A DNA stretch of 64,000 nt. Origin: Pseudomonas sp. Os17 (GTDB lineage: Bacteria > Pseudomonadota > Gammaproteobacteria > Pseudomonadales > Pseudomonadaceae). Positions within the stretch are counted from its first letter, which is position 1, and each line of letters starts with the position of its first letter. The notes beneath the pieces are model-generated. The model was not told the origin of the DNA, did not search any database, and was given only the letters and a program-made list of their open reading frames with translations. Below are positions 42,250 to 52,492 of this stretch, piece by piece. The position numbers and the translations under genes were made by a program. Location of the stretch: positions 6,264,001 through 6,328,000 of the forward strand of contig NZ_AP014627.1 in the NCBI RefSeq assembly GCF_001547895.1, given 5' to 3'.

Positions 42250-43449
42250 TCAGGCGGCGCTGAACAGCTTGTGCGGGTCGATGACGAATTTCTTCGGCAC
42301 GCCGGCATCGAACTCGCCATAGCCGCGCGGGGCGTCGTCGAGGCTGATGACTTGCACGCCCACCACTTCGGCGATGTTGATGCGGTCCCACATGATGGCC
42401 TGCATCAGTTGGCGGTTGTACTTCATCACCGGGGTCTGGCCGGTGTGGAAGCTGTGGGACTTGGCCCAGCCCAGGCCGAAGCGGATGCTCAGGCTGCCCA
42501 TCTTCGCCGCGGCGTCCACCGCGCCCGGGTCTTCGGTGACGTACAGGCCGGGAATACCGATCTTGCCCGCCACACGCACCACGCCCATCAGCGAGTTGAG
42601 CACGGTGGCCGGGGCCTCGTGCTGGGCACCGGCATGGCCGTGGCCACGGGCTTCGAAGCCCACGGCGTCCACCGCGCAATCAACTTCCGGCTCGCCCAGC
42701 AGGGCGGCGATCTGTTCGTGCAGTGGGGTGTCCTTGGACAGGTCGGCAATTTCAAACCCCTGGGCCTTGGCGTGGGCCAGGCGCACCGGGTTGACGTCGC
42801 CGACGATCACCACCGCCGCCCCCAACAGGCGCGCAGACGCAGCGGCGGCCAGGCCGACCGGGCCGGCACCGGCGATGTAGACGCTGCTGCCCGGGCCAAC
42901 GCCGGCGGTGACGGCGCCGTGATAGCCGGTGGGCAGGATGTCGGAGAGGCAGGTCAGGTCGCGGATCTTCTCCATGGCCTTGTCGCGATCCGGCAGTTTC
43001 AGCAGGTTGAAGTCGGCGTAAGGCACCAGCACGTACTCGGCCTGGCCACCGGTCCAGTCGCCCATGTCGACGTACCCGTAGGCGCCACCGGCGCGGGCCG
43101 GGTTGACGGTCAGGCAGACCCCGGTGTGCTGTTCCTTGCAGGAACGGCAGCGTCCGCACGCGACGTTGAACGGCACCGACACCAGGTCACCGATCTTCAG
43201 GTTCTCGACGTCGCTGCCCTTCTCGATCACTTCGCCAGTGATTTCATGACCCAGGACCAGGCCGACCTGGGCGGTGGTACGGCCGCGGACCATGTGTTGG
43301 TCCGAGCCGCAGATGTTGGTGGAGACTACGCGCAGGATGACGCCGTGCTCGATCTTCCTGCCGCGCGGGTCCTGCATTTTTGGATAGTCGATTTTCTGTA
43401 CCTCGACCTTGCCGCTGCCCAGATACACGACACCACGATTACCAGACAT
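42250..43449 (-). CDS. fdhA: Glutathione-independent formaldehyde dehydrogenase
   Basis: Zinc- and NAD-dependent oxidation of formaldehyde to formate, detoxifying formaldehyde made by the methyl-oxidising steps of betaine breakdown. It has 399 residues. The catalytic zinc site shows NICGSDQHM (Cys) and LGHEITGEV (His, Glu). The structural zinc site is CGRCRSCKEQHTGVC. The NAD fold has GAGPVGLAAAASARLLGA. Last gene of the glyA-soxBDAG-purU-fdhA run, with a REP in the gap before it. Confidence 0.95.
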   Translation of the reverse strand: MSGNRGVVYLGSGKVEVQKIDYPKMQDPRGRKIEHGVILRVVSTNICGSDQHMVRGRTTAQVGLVLGHEITGEVIEKGSDVENLKIGDLVSVPFNVACGRCRSCKEQHTGVCLTVNPARAGGAYGYVDMGDWTGGQAEYVLVPYADFNLLKLPDRDKAMEKIRDLTCLSDILPTGYHGAVTAGVGPGSSVYIAGAGPVGLAAAASARLLGAAVVIVGDVNPVRLAHAKAQGFEIADLSKDTPLHEQIAALLGEPEVDCAVDAVGFEARGHGHAGAQHEAPATVLNSLMGVVRVAGKIGIPGLYVTEDPGAVDAAAKMGSLSIRFGLGWAKSHSFHTGQTPVMKYNRQLMQAIMWDRINIAEVVGVQVISLDDAPRGYGEFDAGVPKKFVIDPHKLFSAA

Positions 43450-43570
43450 GCTTTCACCTCGCTGTTGTTGTTATGGAACCGCGTTACCCAAAGGGGGAAA
43501 CACGTGGATTGCTCGGGTACGGATGCTGTTTCGTTTTCAAAATCGTTTTCGCGCAAACAGGCGCAACGCC

Positions 43571-43600
43571 TGTAGGAGCGAGCTTGCTCGCGAAGGGCTG
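43571..43600. repeat. REP element between purU and fdhA
   Basis: One REP core (GTAGGAGCGAGCTTGCTCGC) in the 171-base gap. Confidence 0.85.
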
Positions 43601-43620
43601 CGCAGCAGCCCCAAGAATCA

Positions 43621-44478
43621 TCAGAGCACCACCGTGCGGTTGCCGTTCAAGAACACCCGCCGCTCGATGTGGTAGCCCACTGCCCGGGCCAGGGTCAGGC
43701 CCTCGATGTCGCGACCCTTGGCGATCAGGTCTTCAGGGTAGTAACTGTGGTCCACCACCTCCACGCCCTGGGCGATGATCGGGCCTTCGTCCAGGTCGTT
43801 GTTGATGTAGTGCGCGGTGGCACCCACCAGTTTCACGCCCTTGTTGTAGGCCTGGTGATAAGGCTTGGCGCCCTTGAAGCCCGGCAGCAGCGAGTGGTGG
43901 ATATTGATCGCCTTGCCATCGAGCTTGCGGCACAGCTCCGGCGACAGCACTTGCATGTAGCGGGCAAGGATCACCAGTTCGGCGCCGGACTCCTCGATCA
44001 CCTGCCACACCTGACGCTCCTGGGACGGCTTGTCGTTGGGGTCGAGGGGGAAGTGGTGGTAGGGAATCTGGTGCCAGTCGGCCAGGGGCTTGAGGTCCGG
44101 GTGGTTGGACACCACCGCCACCACGTCCATGGGCAACTGGCCGATGCGCTGGCGATAGAGCAGGTCGTTGAGGCAGTGATCGGCCTTGGAGACCATGATC
44201 ACCACCTTCGGCCGATAGTGCGGCGCGGTCAGCTCGAAGTTCATTTCGAAGGCTTTGGCGCGCTCGGCCAGCCCCTGGCGAAAGCCCTGTTCGTCGAGGC
44301 CGTCGGGCTGGCGAAATTCCACGCGGATGAAGAAGCGACCCGAGAGCCGGTCATCGAAGGAGTGGTGCTCGGTGACGTAGCAACCCTGCTCGAACAGAAA
44401 GCGGGTCACCGCGTCCACCGTGCCGAGCACGCTGGGGCAGTCGGCGGTGAGAATCCATGTATCGGGGGCGCGGCTCAT
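43621..44478 (-). CDS. purU: Formyltetrahydrofolate deformylase
   Basis: Hydrolyses 10-formyl-THF to THF and formate, recycling folate loaded with one-carbon units. It has 285 residues. Residues 1-85 form an ACT domain (TWILTADCPSVLGTVDAVTR). The formyltransferase domain has SNHPDLKPL, ARYMQVLSPELCRKLDGKAI, the catalytic Asn-His-Asp set (INIHHSLLPGFKGAKPYHQA) and NNDLDEGPIIAQG. ATG 44478 has AGGAG upstream; the longer upstream frame is REP-derived. Cotranscribed with sox genes, it would balance C1 flow. Confidence 0.95.
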   Translation of the reverse strand: MSRAPDTWILTADCPSVLGTVDAVTRFLFEQGCYVTEHHSFDDRLSGRFFIRVEFRQPDGLDEQGFRQGLAERAKAFEMNFELTAPHYRPKVVIMVSKADHCLNDLLYRQRIGQLPMDVVAVVSNHPDLKPLADWHQIPYHHFPLDPNDKPSQERQVWQVIEESGAELVILARYMQVLSPELCRKLDGKAINIHHSLLPGFKGAKPYHQAYNKGVKLVGATAHYINNDLDEGPIIAQGVEVVDHSYYPEDLIAKGRDIEGLTLARAVGYHIERRVFLNGNRTVVL

Positions 44479-44525
44479 GGGCAGTAACTCCTGTTCGTTG
44501 GGGCAACCGCAGCGCGGTCGATTCT

Positions 44526-44622
44526 CTGTAGGAGCGAGCTTGCTCGCGAAAAATCCAAGGGCGCTGTGGTCTTCCGGGAAATCCATCCTTCGCGAGTTCG
44601 CGAGCCAGCTCGCTCCTACCAG
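44526..44622. repeat. REP pair between soxG and purU
   Basis: A direct core (TGTAGGAGCGAGCTTGCTCG, near 44527) and an inverted core (AGCCAGCTCGCTCCTACC, near 44603-44620) form a REPIN-like hairpin in the 155-base gap. Confidence 0.85.
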
Positions 44623-44633
44623 GCCAAGCGGGG

Positions 44634-45266
44634 TCAGGCCTGGACGCTAAGGCCGTATTCGGCCGCGGCATCCTGCAGCCACATCCACCAGTAATCGGAG
44701 AAGCTGCGGCGTACCAGCAGCTCCCAGGTGTCTTCGCCGGTGCGGCGAATCACCAGTTGCGACTTGGCGAACACCGTGCCCACCGCCTTGCCCACCGGGA
44801 AGTTGTTGGGGTGCACGTCGTAGCTGGTGGACTTCATCAGCACCTGGCGCACGTTGGGGCCGGACAGTTCGAGGATCTGCTGGCCGCCGCTGACGTTGAC
44901 GATCTGGATATGCAGGTCGCCCAGGGCGGCGCGCAGGTTCTGCTCGGCAGCGAATTCTTCACCGCTGGGCACGATCAGCAGCCACTCATCCGGGCCCAGC
45001 CATTGCAGGCTGCTCTCGCCCTTGACCACCACGCTCAGGGCGCCCGGCAATTCGATGCCCAGGGCCTTGTGCACGCCGGCGGCGAAGGCCGGGTCGTGGC
45101 CGTCGCCACGGATCGTCAGGTGACCGAGGAGTTTTTTCTCGCGCAGGATCACACCGGCGTTCTTGCGCCCCTTGCCCACCAGGCTCGGCAGGTCGGCGTG
45201 GTGCAGGGGCGACTCGGCCTTGGCCCCGGTGGTGGGGCGCTGTTGGTAAACGTTGACTGCGGTCAT
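44634..45266 (-). CDS. soxG: Sarcosine oxidase gamma subunit
   Basis: Fourth subunit of heterotetrameric sarcosine oxidase. It has 210 residues and a GcvT-like fold: SPLHHADLPSLVGKGRKNAG near the N-terminus, LGPDEWLLIVPSG, LSGPNVRQVLMKSTSYDVHP and SFSDYWWMWLQDAAAEYGL. ATG 45266 (MTAVNVYQQRP) is chosen; the upstream frame is REP sequence. It lies 133 bases after soxA, with a REP pair between. Confidence 0.95.
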   Translation of the reverse strand: MTAVNVYQQRPTTGAKAESPLHHADLPSLVGKGRKNAGVILREKKLLGHLTIRGDGHDPAFAAGVHKALGIELPGALSVVVKGESSLQWLGPDEWLLIVPSGEEFAAEQNLRAALGDLHIQIVNVSGGQQILELSGPNVRQVLMKSTSYDVHPNNFPVGKAVGTVFAKSQLVIRRTGEDTWELLVRRSFSDYWWMWLQDAAAEYGLSVQA

Positions 45267-45300
45267 AGAGCACCTGTCCTGAATTCTGTTGATAACGCCC

Positions 45301-45385
45301 TGTAGGAGCCGGCTTGCCGGTGAAGAGGCCCTTGGGCCTTGTGGCAGCCTTGAGGCCGCCTTCGCTGGCAAGCCAGCTCCTACAT
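45301..45385. repeat. REP pair between soxA and soxG
   Basis: A direct core (TGTAGGAGCCGGCTTGCCGG, 45301-45320) and an inverted core ending in CAGCTCCTACAT near 45385. They are able to pair in the sox transcript. Confidence 0.85.
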
Positions 45386-45399
45386 GGGCGTGTTGTGCC

Positions 45400-48300
45400 T
45401 TAGATGTTCTGGCGGTCGCCTTTGGGGTCGAAGAACACCGAGGAAACGATTTCCGCCTCGATCACCCGGCCATCGGCCAGGGGCGCGAAGACCCGCTCGC
45501 CCAGGCGCTTGAGGCCGCCCTTGACCACGCCCAGGGCAAAGGAATAACCCAGGGAGTTGTGGGCATAGCTGGAGGTCACGTGACCGACCATGCTCATCGG
45601 GATCGCCTGCTTGGGGTTGAACACCAGTTGCGCGCCTTCCGGCAGCCACTGGGTCGGGTCGATCGGCTTGAGGCCCACCAGTTGCTTGCGCTCCTCGCGC
45701 ACGCAGTCTTCACGGTTCATCCCGCGCCAGCCGATCCACGAGAACGGCTTGGTCCGGCCCACGCACCAACCCATGTTCAGGTCGTCCGGGGTCATCGAGC
45801 CGTCGGTGTCCTGGCCAACGATGATGAAACCCTTCTCGGCCCGCAGCACGTGCATGGTTTCGGTGCCGTAGGGGGTCAGGTTGTACTTCTTGCCAGCCTC
45901 GACGATCTGCTCCAGCACGCCCATGGCGTAGTCGGCCTGGACGTTGACCTCGTAGGACAGCTCGCCGGTGAACGAGATACGGAACACCCGCGCCGGCACG
46001 CCGCCCACCAGGCCTTCCTTCCAAGTCATGAACGGGAAGCCGTCCTTGTCCAGGTCGATGTCGGTGACTTCGCTCAGCAGCTTGCGGCTGTTGGGGCCCG
46101 ACAGGGTCATGGTGGCCCAGTGGTCGGTGACCGAGGTGAAGTACACCTTGAGATCCGGCCATTCGGTCTGCTGGTAGATCTCCAGCCACTGCAGCACGCG
46201 CGCCGCGCCGCCGGTGGTGGTGGTCATCAGGAAGTGGTTGTCGGCCAGACAGGCGGTCACGCCGTCGTCGAAGACCATGCCGTCTTCCTTGCACATCAGG
46301 CCGTAGCGGGCCTTGCCCACGTCGAGCTTGGTCCAGGCGTTGGTGTAGATGCGGTTGAGGAACTCCCGGGCGTCCGGGCCCTGGATGTCGATCTTGCCCA
46401 GGGTCGAGGCGTCCAGCAGGCCGACGCTGTCGCGCACCGCCAGGCATTCACGCTTGACCGCGGCATGCAGGTCTTCGCCGTTTTTCGGGAAGTACCAAGG
46501 GCGCTTCCACTGACCGACGTCCTCGAACTCGGCGCCGTTCTTCACGTGCCAGGCGTGCAGCGCGGTGAAGCGTACCGGCTCGAAGATGTGCCCGCAGTGA
46601 CGCCCAGCCACGGCGCCGAAGGTGATCGGCGTGTAGTTCGGGCGGAACATGGTGGTGCCCATCTGCGGAATGCTGACGTTCAGCGAACGAGCGGCGATGG
46701 CCAGACCGTTGACGTTGCCCAGCTTGCCCTGATCGGTGCCGAAGCCCAGGGCGGTGTAGCGCTTGACGTGCTCCACCGACTCGAAGCCCTCGCGGGTCGC
46801 CAGTTCGATGGCGGCGGCGGTGACGTCGTTCTGCAGGTCGACGAATTGCTTGGGCGCGCGAGCGGTGCCTTTTTCATGGGGCACCTGGAACAGCGCCAGG
46901 GTCGGTTCTTCCAGGCGGGCCAGGGCTTTGGGCAACACGCCCTCGACGCTCTGGAACCCGGCTTCGCTGGCGGCGCGCACACCGCCTTCGAAACCGTCGG
47001 CCAGGGTGTCGCCGAGGCTGTAGACGCCGTTGATGCCTCCGACGCACACGCGCTTCTGCGGTGCTTCACCGGGCACGAAACCGAGGATGTCTTCGCGCCA
47101 CACCGGCTTGCCGCCCAGGTGCGAGGCCAGGTGCACCACCGGGCTGTAGCCGCCGGAACTGGCGATCAGGTCGCAGTCGAGCCATTCGCCGGGGCTGGTG
47201 ACCTTGTGCGCCTTGACGTCGATGGCTGCTACGCGCGCGCCGGTCACGTGCTTGCTGCCACGAGCCTCGATCACCGCACTGGAAGTGAGGATGCGGATGC
47301 CCTTGGCCCGGGCTTCTTCCACCAGGGCGCCGCGGGGGTTGTGCCGCGCATCGGCGATGGCCACCACTTGCAGGCTGGCGTCGAGCCAGTCCAGGGCCAC
47401 GCGGTAGGCGTGGTCGTTGTTGGTGGACAGCACCAGTTTCTTGCCCGGGGCCACGCCGTAGCGACGCACGTAGGTGGACACCGCGCCGGCCAGCATGTTG
47501 CCCGGCACGTCGTTGTTGCCGTAGACCAGCGGCCGCTCATGGGCGCCGGTGGCCAGCACCACGCGCTTGGCGCGGACCCGGTGGATACGCTGGCGCACCT
47601 GGCCGATCGGCGCGCGGTCGCCGAGGTGATCGGTGAGGCGCTCGTGGATGGTCAGGAAGTTATGGTCGTGGTAGCCGTTGACCGTGGCCCGTGGCAGCAG
47701 CAACACGTCCGGCAGCGACTTGAGCTCGGCGACCACACTGGCCACCCACTCCGCCGCCGGCTTGCCGTCCAGGCTTTCGCGACTGTCCAGCAGGCTGCCG
47801 CCGAACTCTTCCTGCTCATCGGCGAGGATCACCCGGGCGCCGCTGCGGGCAGCGGCCAGGGCGGCGGCGAGGCCGGCCGGGCCGGCGCCGACGATCAGCA
47901 CGTCGCAGTGCTGGTTCATGTTGTCGTAGGTGTCCGGATCGTTCTCGGTGGGCGAGCGACCGAGGCCCGCCGCCTTGCGGATGTACTTCTCGTAGGTCAT
48001 CCAGAACGATTGCGGGTACATGAAGGTTTTGTAGTAGAAGCCCGGCGGCATCAGCTTGCCGCCGACCTTGCCGAGAATCCCCATCATGTCGTTGTTGACG
48101 CTGGGCCAACCGTTGGTGCTGGTGGCCACCAGGCCCTGGTACAGCGCCTGTTGGGTGGCGCGCACGTTGGGGATCTGGGTGGCTTCGGTGGCGCCGATCT
48201 GCAGCACGGCGTTGGGCTCTTCGCAGCCCGCGGCGAAGATGCCCCGAGGCCGGGAGTACTTGAAGCTGCGACCGATGATGTCCACGCCGTTGGCCAGCAG

Positions 48301-48417
48301 GGCCGAGGCCAGGGTGTCGCCTTCAAAGCCTTTGTAGCTCTGGCCGTTGAAGGTGAAGGTGATGACTTTGTTGCGGTCGATGCGTCCGCCGTTGGACAGG
48401 CGATTGGTCTGGCTCAT
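45400..48417 (-). CDS. soxA: Sarcosine oxidase alpha subunit
   Basis: Large subunit of the tetrameric enzyme: sarcosine plus THF plus O2 gives glycine, 5,10-methylene-THF and H2O2. It has 1005 residues. The N-terminal region has FEGDTLASALLANGVDIIGR. A dinucleotide-binding domain follows, with VLIVGAGPAGLAAALAAAR near residue 174. The C-terminal folate-binding GcvT-like half has LLDASTLGKIDIQGPDAREF, TLSGPNSRKLL and RAEKGFIIVGQDTDGSMTP. ATG 48417 overlaps the soxD stop by 4 bases. Confidence 0.97.
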   Translation of the reverse strand: MSQTNRLSNGGRIDRNKVITFTFNGQSYKGFEGDTLASALLANGVDIIGRSFKYSRPRGIFAAGCEEPNAVLQIGATEATQIPNVRATQQALYQGLVATSTNGWPSVNNDMMGILGKVGGKLMPPGFYYKTFMYPQSFWMTYEKYIRKAAGLGRSPTENDPDTYDNMNQHCDVLIVGAGPAGLAAALAAARSGARVILADEQEEFGGSLLDSRESLDGKPAAEWVASVVAELKSLPDVLLLPRATVNGYHDHNFLTIHERLTDHLGDRAPIGQVRQRIHRVRAKRVVLATGAHERPLVYGNNDVPGNMLAGAVSTYVRRYGVAPGKKLVLSTNNDHAYRVALDWLDASLQVVAIADARHNPRGALVEEARAKGIRILTSSAVIEARGSKHVTGARVAAIDVKAHKVTSPGEWLDCDLIASSGGYSPVVHLASHLGGKPVWREDILGFVPGEAPQKRVCVGGINGVYSLGDTLADGFEGGVRAASEAGFQSVEGVLPKALARLEEPTLALFQVPHEKGTARAPKQFVDLQNDVTAAAIELATREGFESVEHVKRYTALGFGTDQGKLGNVNGLAIAARSLNVSIPQMGTTMFRPNYTPITFGAVAGRHCGHIFEPVRFTALHAWHVKNGAEFEDVGQWKRPWYFPKNGEDLHAAVKRECLAVRDSVGLLDASTLGKIDIQGPDAREFLNRIYTNAWTKLDVGKARYGLMCKEDGMVFDDGVTACLADNHFLMTTTTGGAARVLQWLEIYQQTEWPDLKVYFTSVTDHWATMTLSGPNSRKLLSEVTDIDLDKDGFPFMTWKEGLVGGVPARVFRISFTGELSYEVNVQADYAMGVLEQIVEAGKKYNLTPYGTETMHVLRAEKGFIIVGQDTDGSMTPDDLNMGWCVGRTKPFSWIGWRGMNREDCVREERKQLVGLKPIDPTQWLPEGAQLVFNPKQAIPMSMVGHVTSSYAHNSLGYSFALGVVKGGLKRLGERVFAPLADGRVIEAEIVSSVFFDPKGDRQNI

Positions 48418-48716
48418 ACCTTCTCTCCAGCAGCCTTGGCGGTGAACTGCGGTTTGGTGCCTATCTTGTAGGTTTCAAGAATTTCGTAGGTCACGGTGTC
48501 GCGGGTGGCGTTGAAGTACTGGCGGCAACCGGCGGCGTGAATCCACAACTCGTGGTGCAGGCCGCGGGGGTTGTCGCGGAAGAACATGTAGTCGCCCCAC
48601 TCCTCGTCGGTGCAGGCGTTGGGGTCCAGGGGCCGGGGAATGTGGGCCTGGCCGGACGAATGGAATTCCTCTTCGGAGCGCAGCTCGCCGCAGTGAGGAC
48701 AGAAGATATGCAACAT
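48414..48716 (-). CDS. soxD: Sarcosine oxidase delta subunit
   Basis: A 100-residue zinc-binding subunit: FCPHCGELRSEEEF supplies the first Cys pair and HAAGCRQYFNATRDT the later ligands. WGDYMFFRDNPRGLHHELWI is characteristic. ATG 48716 lies just after soxB, and the stop overlaps soxA. Confidence 0.95.
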   Translation of the reverse strand: MLHIFCPHCGELRSEEEFHSSGQAHIPRPLDPNACTDEEWGDYMFFRDNPRGLHHELWIHAAGCRQYFNATRDTVTYEILETYKIGTKPQFTAKAAGEKV

Positions 48717-48730
48717 AGGGAGTTGTCCTT

Positions 48731-49981
48731 TTAGTGGGCGACCGCAGCAGCGCCGTGTTCGTCGATCAGCGCACCGTTGTGGAAACGGTCGATGGAGAAA
48801 GGGGCGGCCAATGGATGCATTTCGCCCTTGGCCAGGCTTGCGGCAAACACGTTGCCCGAGCCCGGGGTGGCCTTGAAGCCGCCGGTGCCCCAACCGCAGT
48901 TGAAGAACATGTTCGGCACCGGGGTCTTGGAAATGATCGGGCAGGCGTCCGGGCTGGTGTCGACGATGCCGCCCCACTGGCGGTTCATGCGCACTCGGGA
49001 AAGGATCGGGAACATCTCGACGATGGCCTGGATGGTGTGCTCGATCACCGGGTAGGAGCCGCGCTGGCCGTAGCCGACCCAGCCGTCGATACCGGCGCCG
49101 ATCACCAGGTCGCCCTTGTCCGACTGGCTGATGTAGCCGTGCACCGCGTTGGACATGATCACGCTGTCGATGATCGGTTTGATCGGCTCCGACACCAGGG
49201 CTTGCAGCGGGTGGGATTCGATCGGCAGGCGGAAGCCCGCGAGCTTGGCCATGTGCCCGGAGTTACCGGCGGTGACCACACCGACGCGCTTGGCGCCGAT
49301 AAAGCCCTTGTTGGTCTCGACGCCGATGCACACGCCGTTTTCCTTGCGAAAACCGATGACTTCGGTCTGCTGGATCAGGTCCACGCCCAGGGCGTCGGCA
49401 GCCCGGGCAAAGCCCCAGGCCACGGCGTCGTGACGGGCCACGCCGCCACGGCGCTGGACTGTGGCGCCAAGGATCGGATAACGGGTGTTTTTCGAGCAAT
49501 CCAGGTAGGGGATCTCGTCCGCCACCTGCTGGGTGTTGAGCAGCTCGCCATCGATGCCGTTGAGGCGGTTGGCGCTGACCCGACGCTCGGAATCACGGAT
49601 GTCCTGCAGGGTGTGGCACAGGTTGTAGACCCCGCGCTGGGAGAACATGACGTTGTAATTGAGGTCCTGGGACAGGCCTTCCCACAGCTTCATGGCGTGC
49701 TCGTAGAGCTGCGCCGACTCGTCCCACAGGTAGTTGGAACGCACGATGGTGGTGTTGCGCGCGGTGTTGCCGCCGCCCAGCCAGCCTTTTTCCACCACCG
49801 CGACGTTGGTGATGCCGTGTTCCTTGGCCAGGTAGTAGGCCGTGGCCAGGCCATGCCCGCCACCACCGACGATGACCACGTCATAGACCTTCTTCGGGGT
49901 CGGCGTGCGCCACATGCGCTGCCAGTTTTCATGGTGGCTGAGAGAGTGCTTGAAGAGGCCGAAGCCCGAATAGCGTTGCAT
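48731..49981 (-). CDS. soxB: Sarcosine oxidase beta subunit
   Basis: Subunit carrying the covalent FMN and the sarcosine-oxidising site. It has 416 residues: FAD-dependent oxidoreductase (DAO) fold with [20 protein letters not shown] near residue 33, a downstream [20 protein letters not shown] region with the His expected to hold the flavin, and a C-terminal [20 protein letters not shown] 49981 ([13 protein letters not shown]) is preferred over ATG 49987 because GGAG is then 8 bases away. It follows glyA by 23 bases. Confidence 0.96.
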   Translation of the reverse strand: MQRYSGFGLFKHSLSHHENWQRMWRTPTPKKVYDVVIVGGGGHGLATAYYLAKEHGITNVAVVEKGWLGGGNTARNTTIVRSNYLWDESAQLYEHAMKLWEGLSQDLNYNVMFSQRGVYNLCHTLQDIRDSERRVSANRLNGIDGELLNTQQVADEIPYLDCSKNTRYPILGATVQRRGGVARHDAVAWGFARAADALGVDLIQQTEVIGFRKENGVCIGVETNKGFIGAKRVGVVTAGNSGHMAKLAGFRLPIESHPLQALVSEPIKPIIDSVIMSNAVHGYISQSDKGDLVIGAGIDGWVGYGQRGSYPVIEHTIQAIVEMFPILSRVRMNRQWGGIVDTSPDACPIISKTPVPNMFFNCGWGTGGFKATPGSGNVFAASLAKGEMHPLAAPFSIDRFHNGALIDEHGAAAVAH

Positions 49982-50004
49982 AGTCATTGCTCCAGTTGCG
50001 GCTC

Positions 50005-51258
<1,254 letters not shown>

Positions 51259-51508
51259 CACGTCTCTCCCAGCGGCGGCGCTGCGCCTTTCGTCTCGGTG
51301 AGGCCAGCCTTAAAGCTGCGCCCTTTGGATGCGATGGTATGACCGGCAAGGGGAACTCAAATGCCTATGGACGCCACGCAAAGGTGCGTTTACGACATGC
51401 CTTGGCGCACGGAGATAAATGCCTCGGGCCACAGCCGGGCGAAGGCTCTGGATCGACACCTTGCGGCGCAGCACAGGTCCGGGCCGCAGGCGAAAGGCGC
51501 CCGCCCCT

Positions 51509-51655
51509 GTAGCCGCTGCTGAGCCTGCGAAGCTGCGCAAAGGTCCGCAGGACCTTGCCTGGCGATCTCCAGCCACACCTCTACGCCCTCAAGATCGCCG
51601 CGTCTGCTGCGTCGCAATGCCGCCCAAGCCGTTCGCAGCCTGCGGCAGCGGCTAC
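51509..51655 (-). repeat. 147-bp terminal-inverted-repeat element, copy A
   Basis: The ends are GTAGCCGCTGC (51509) and GCAGCGGCTAC (51655). The reverse complement aligns over its full length with copy B at 59141-59288, sharing AGGCTGCGAACGGCTTGGGC and AAGGTCCTGCGGACCTT. It occupies most of the gap between glyA and the TraX-family gene and supplies the last bases of that gene, including its stop codon. Confidence 0.8.
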
Positions 51656-52392
51656 AGGAGTTGGCGCAGGGCCAGCAGCAGGAGAAAGTGCGCCGGGTAC
51701 AGCAGGTAGGCCCAGCGCCGCATGGCCGGCACCGTACAACCGCGCAACACTCGCAGCAGCATCACTCCCAGCCACGGCGCCAGCAGACAAACGGCAATAC
51801 CGCAGGTCGCCACCGGATTGCCCAGGCGCGCCGCCGGGAACAAGGTTTCCCATTGGTTGGCCGCCAGGCACAAGGCCCCGGGCAACAGGCTGAAATACCA
51901 GGGTCGGCGCAGCACCAGCAGCAGGGCCAGCGGCAGCAACACCCCGAAGGCACCAAACATCAGCCAGCGGGACAAACCCAGCGCCAGCAACAGGGCCGCC
52001 AGGCCAAGCGCCAAGGCCAGTCCCCGACGCTGCTGCCAGCCCCGGGCCACCAGCAAGCCCAGGGCCAGGGTCGGCAGCACATTCAAGGTGTCGGGATCAG
52101 GCACGAACAGGCGATAGGGAATCTCACTCAGCGCGCTGAACAGCAGCAGCCAGCCCAGGTAGCGCCATTGCCCGGTCGGGCGTCCGGCACGCTCGCTCAG
52201 GCGCGTCAGATTCACCGCCATGGCCAGACAGAACCAGGGAAACGCCAGCCGCCCCGGCACATACAGCCAGTCCAGGCTCAGGCCCACATACCGCAGGTGA
52301 TCCAGCACCATGCTCAGCAGCGCCAGCCACTTCAGTGCATCCAGCGCCCCATCGCGCTGGCTGTTGTCGGTTTTCAGCATCGCATCACGCAT
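51652..52392 (-). CDS. TraX family inner-membrane protein
   Basis: A 246-residue protein with about eight hydrophobic segments. The N-terminus is diagnostic for the TraX family (DALKWLALLSMVLDHLRYVG), which includes the F-pilin acetylase and acyltransferase-like proteins. No conjugation genes are near, so a chromosomal role (perhaps acetylation of an envelope component) is more likely. ATG 52392 follows AAGGATTT. The stop TAG lies inside the end of repeat copy A, so the C-terminus may have been altered by that insertion. Confidence 0.85.
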   Translation of the reverse strand: MRDAMLKTDNSQRDGALDALKWLALLSMVLDHLRYVGLSLDWLYVPGRLAFPWFCLAMAVNLTRLSERAGRPTGQWRYLGWLLLFSALSEIPYRLFVPDPDTLNVLPTLALGLLVARGWQQRRGLALALGLAALLLALGLSRWLMFGAFGVLLPLALLLVLRRPWYFSLLPGALCLAANQWETLFPAARLGNPVATCGIAVCLLAPWLGVMLLRVLRGCTVPAMRRWAYLLYPAHFLLLLALRQLL

Positions 52393-52492
52393 AAATCCTT
52401 ATGGGCCCTGCATTATTCCTGCATAAACAGAGCGTGTGCTGAGCCATTAATCTTGGGTAAAGTGCGCACCATCATCGACCACGGAGCCGGCC

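Noticed and set aside
45289..48471. Open frame of 1060 codons on the plus strand, antisense to soxA
   Set aside because: It mirrors soxA codon structure, is rich in His, Gln, Val and Gly as expected for an antisense shadow of GC-rich genes, and has no recognisable domain. soxA on the other strand is a textbook match.
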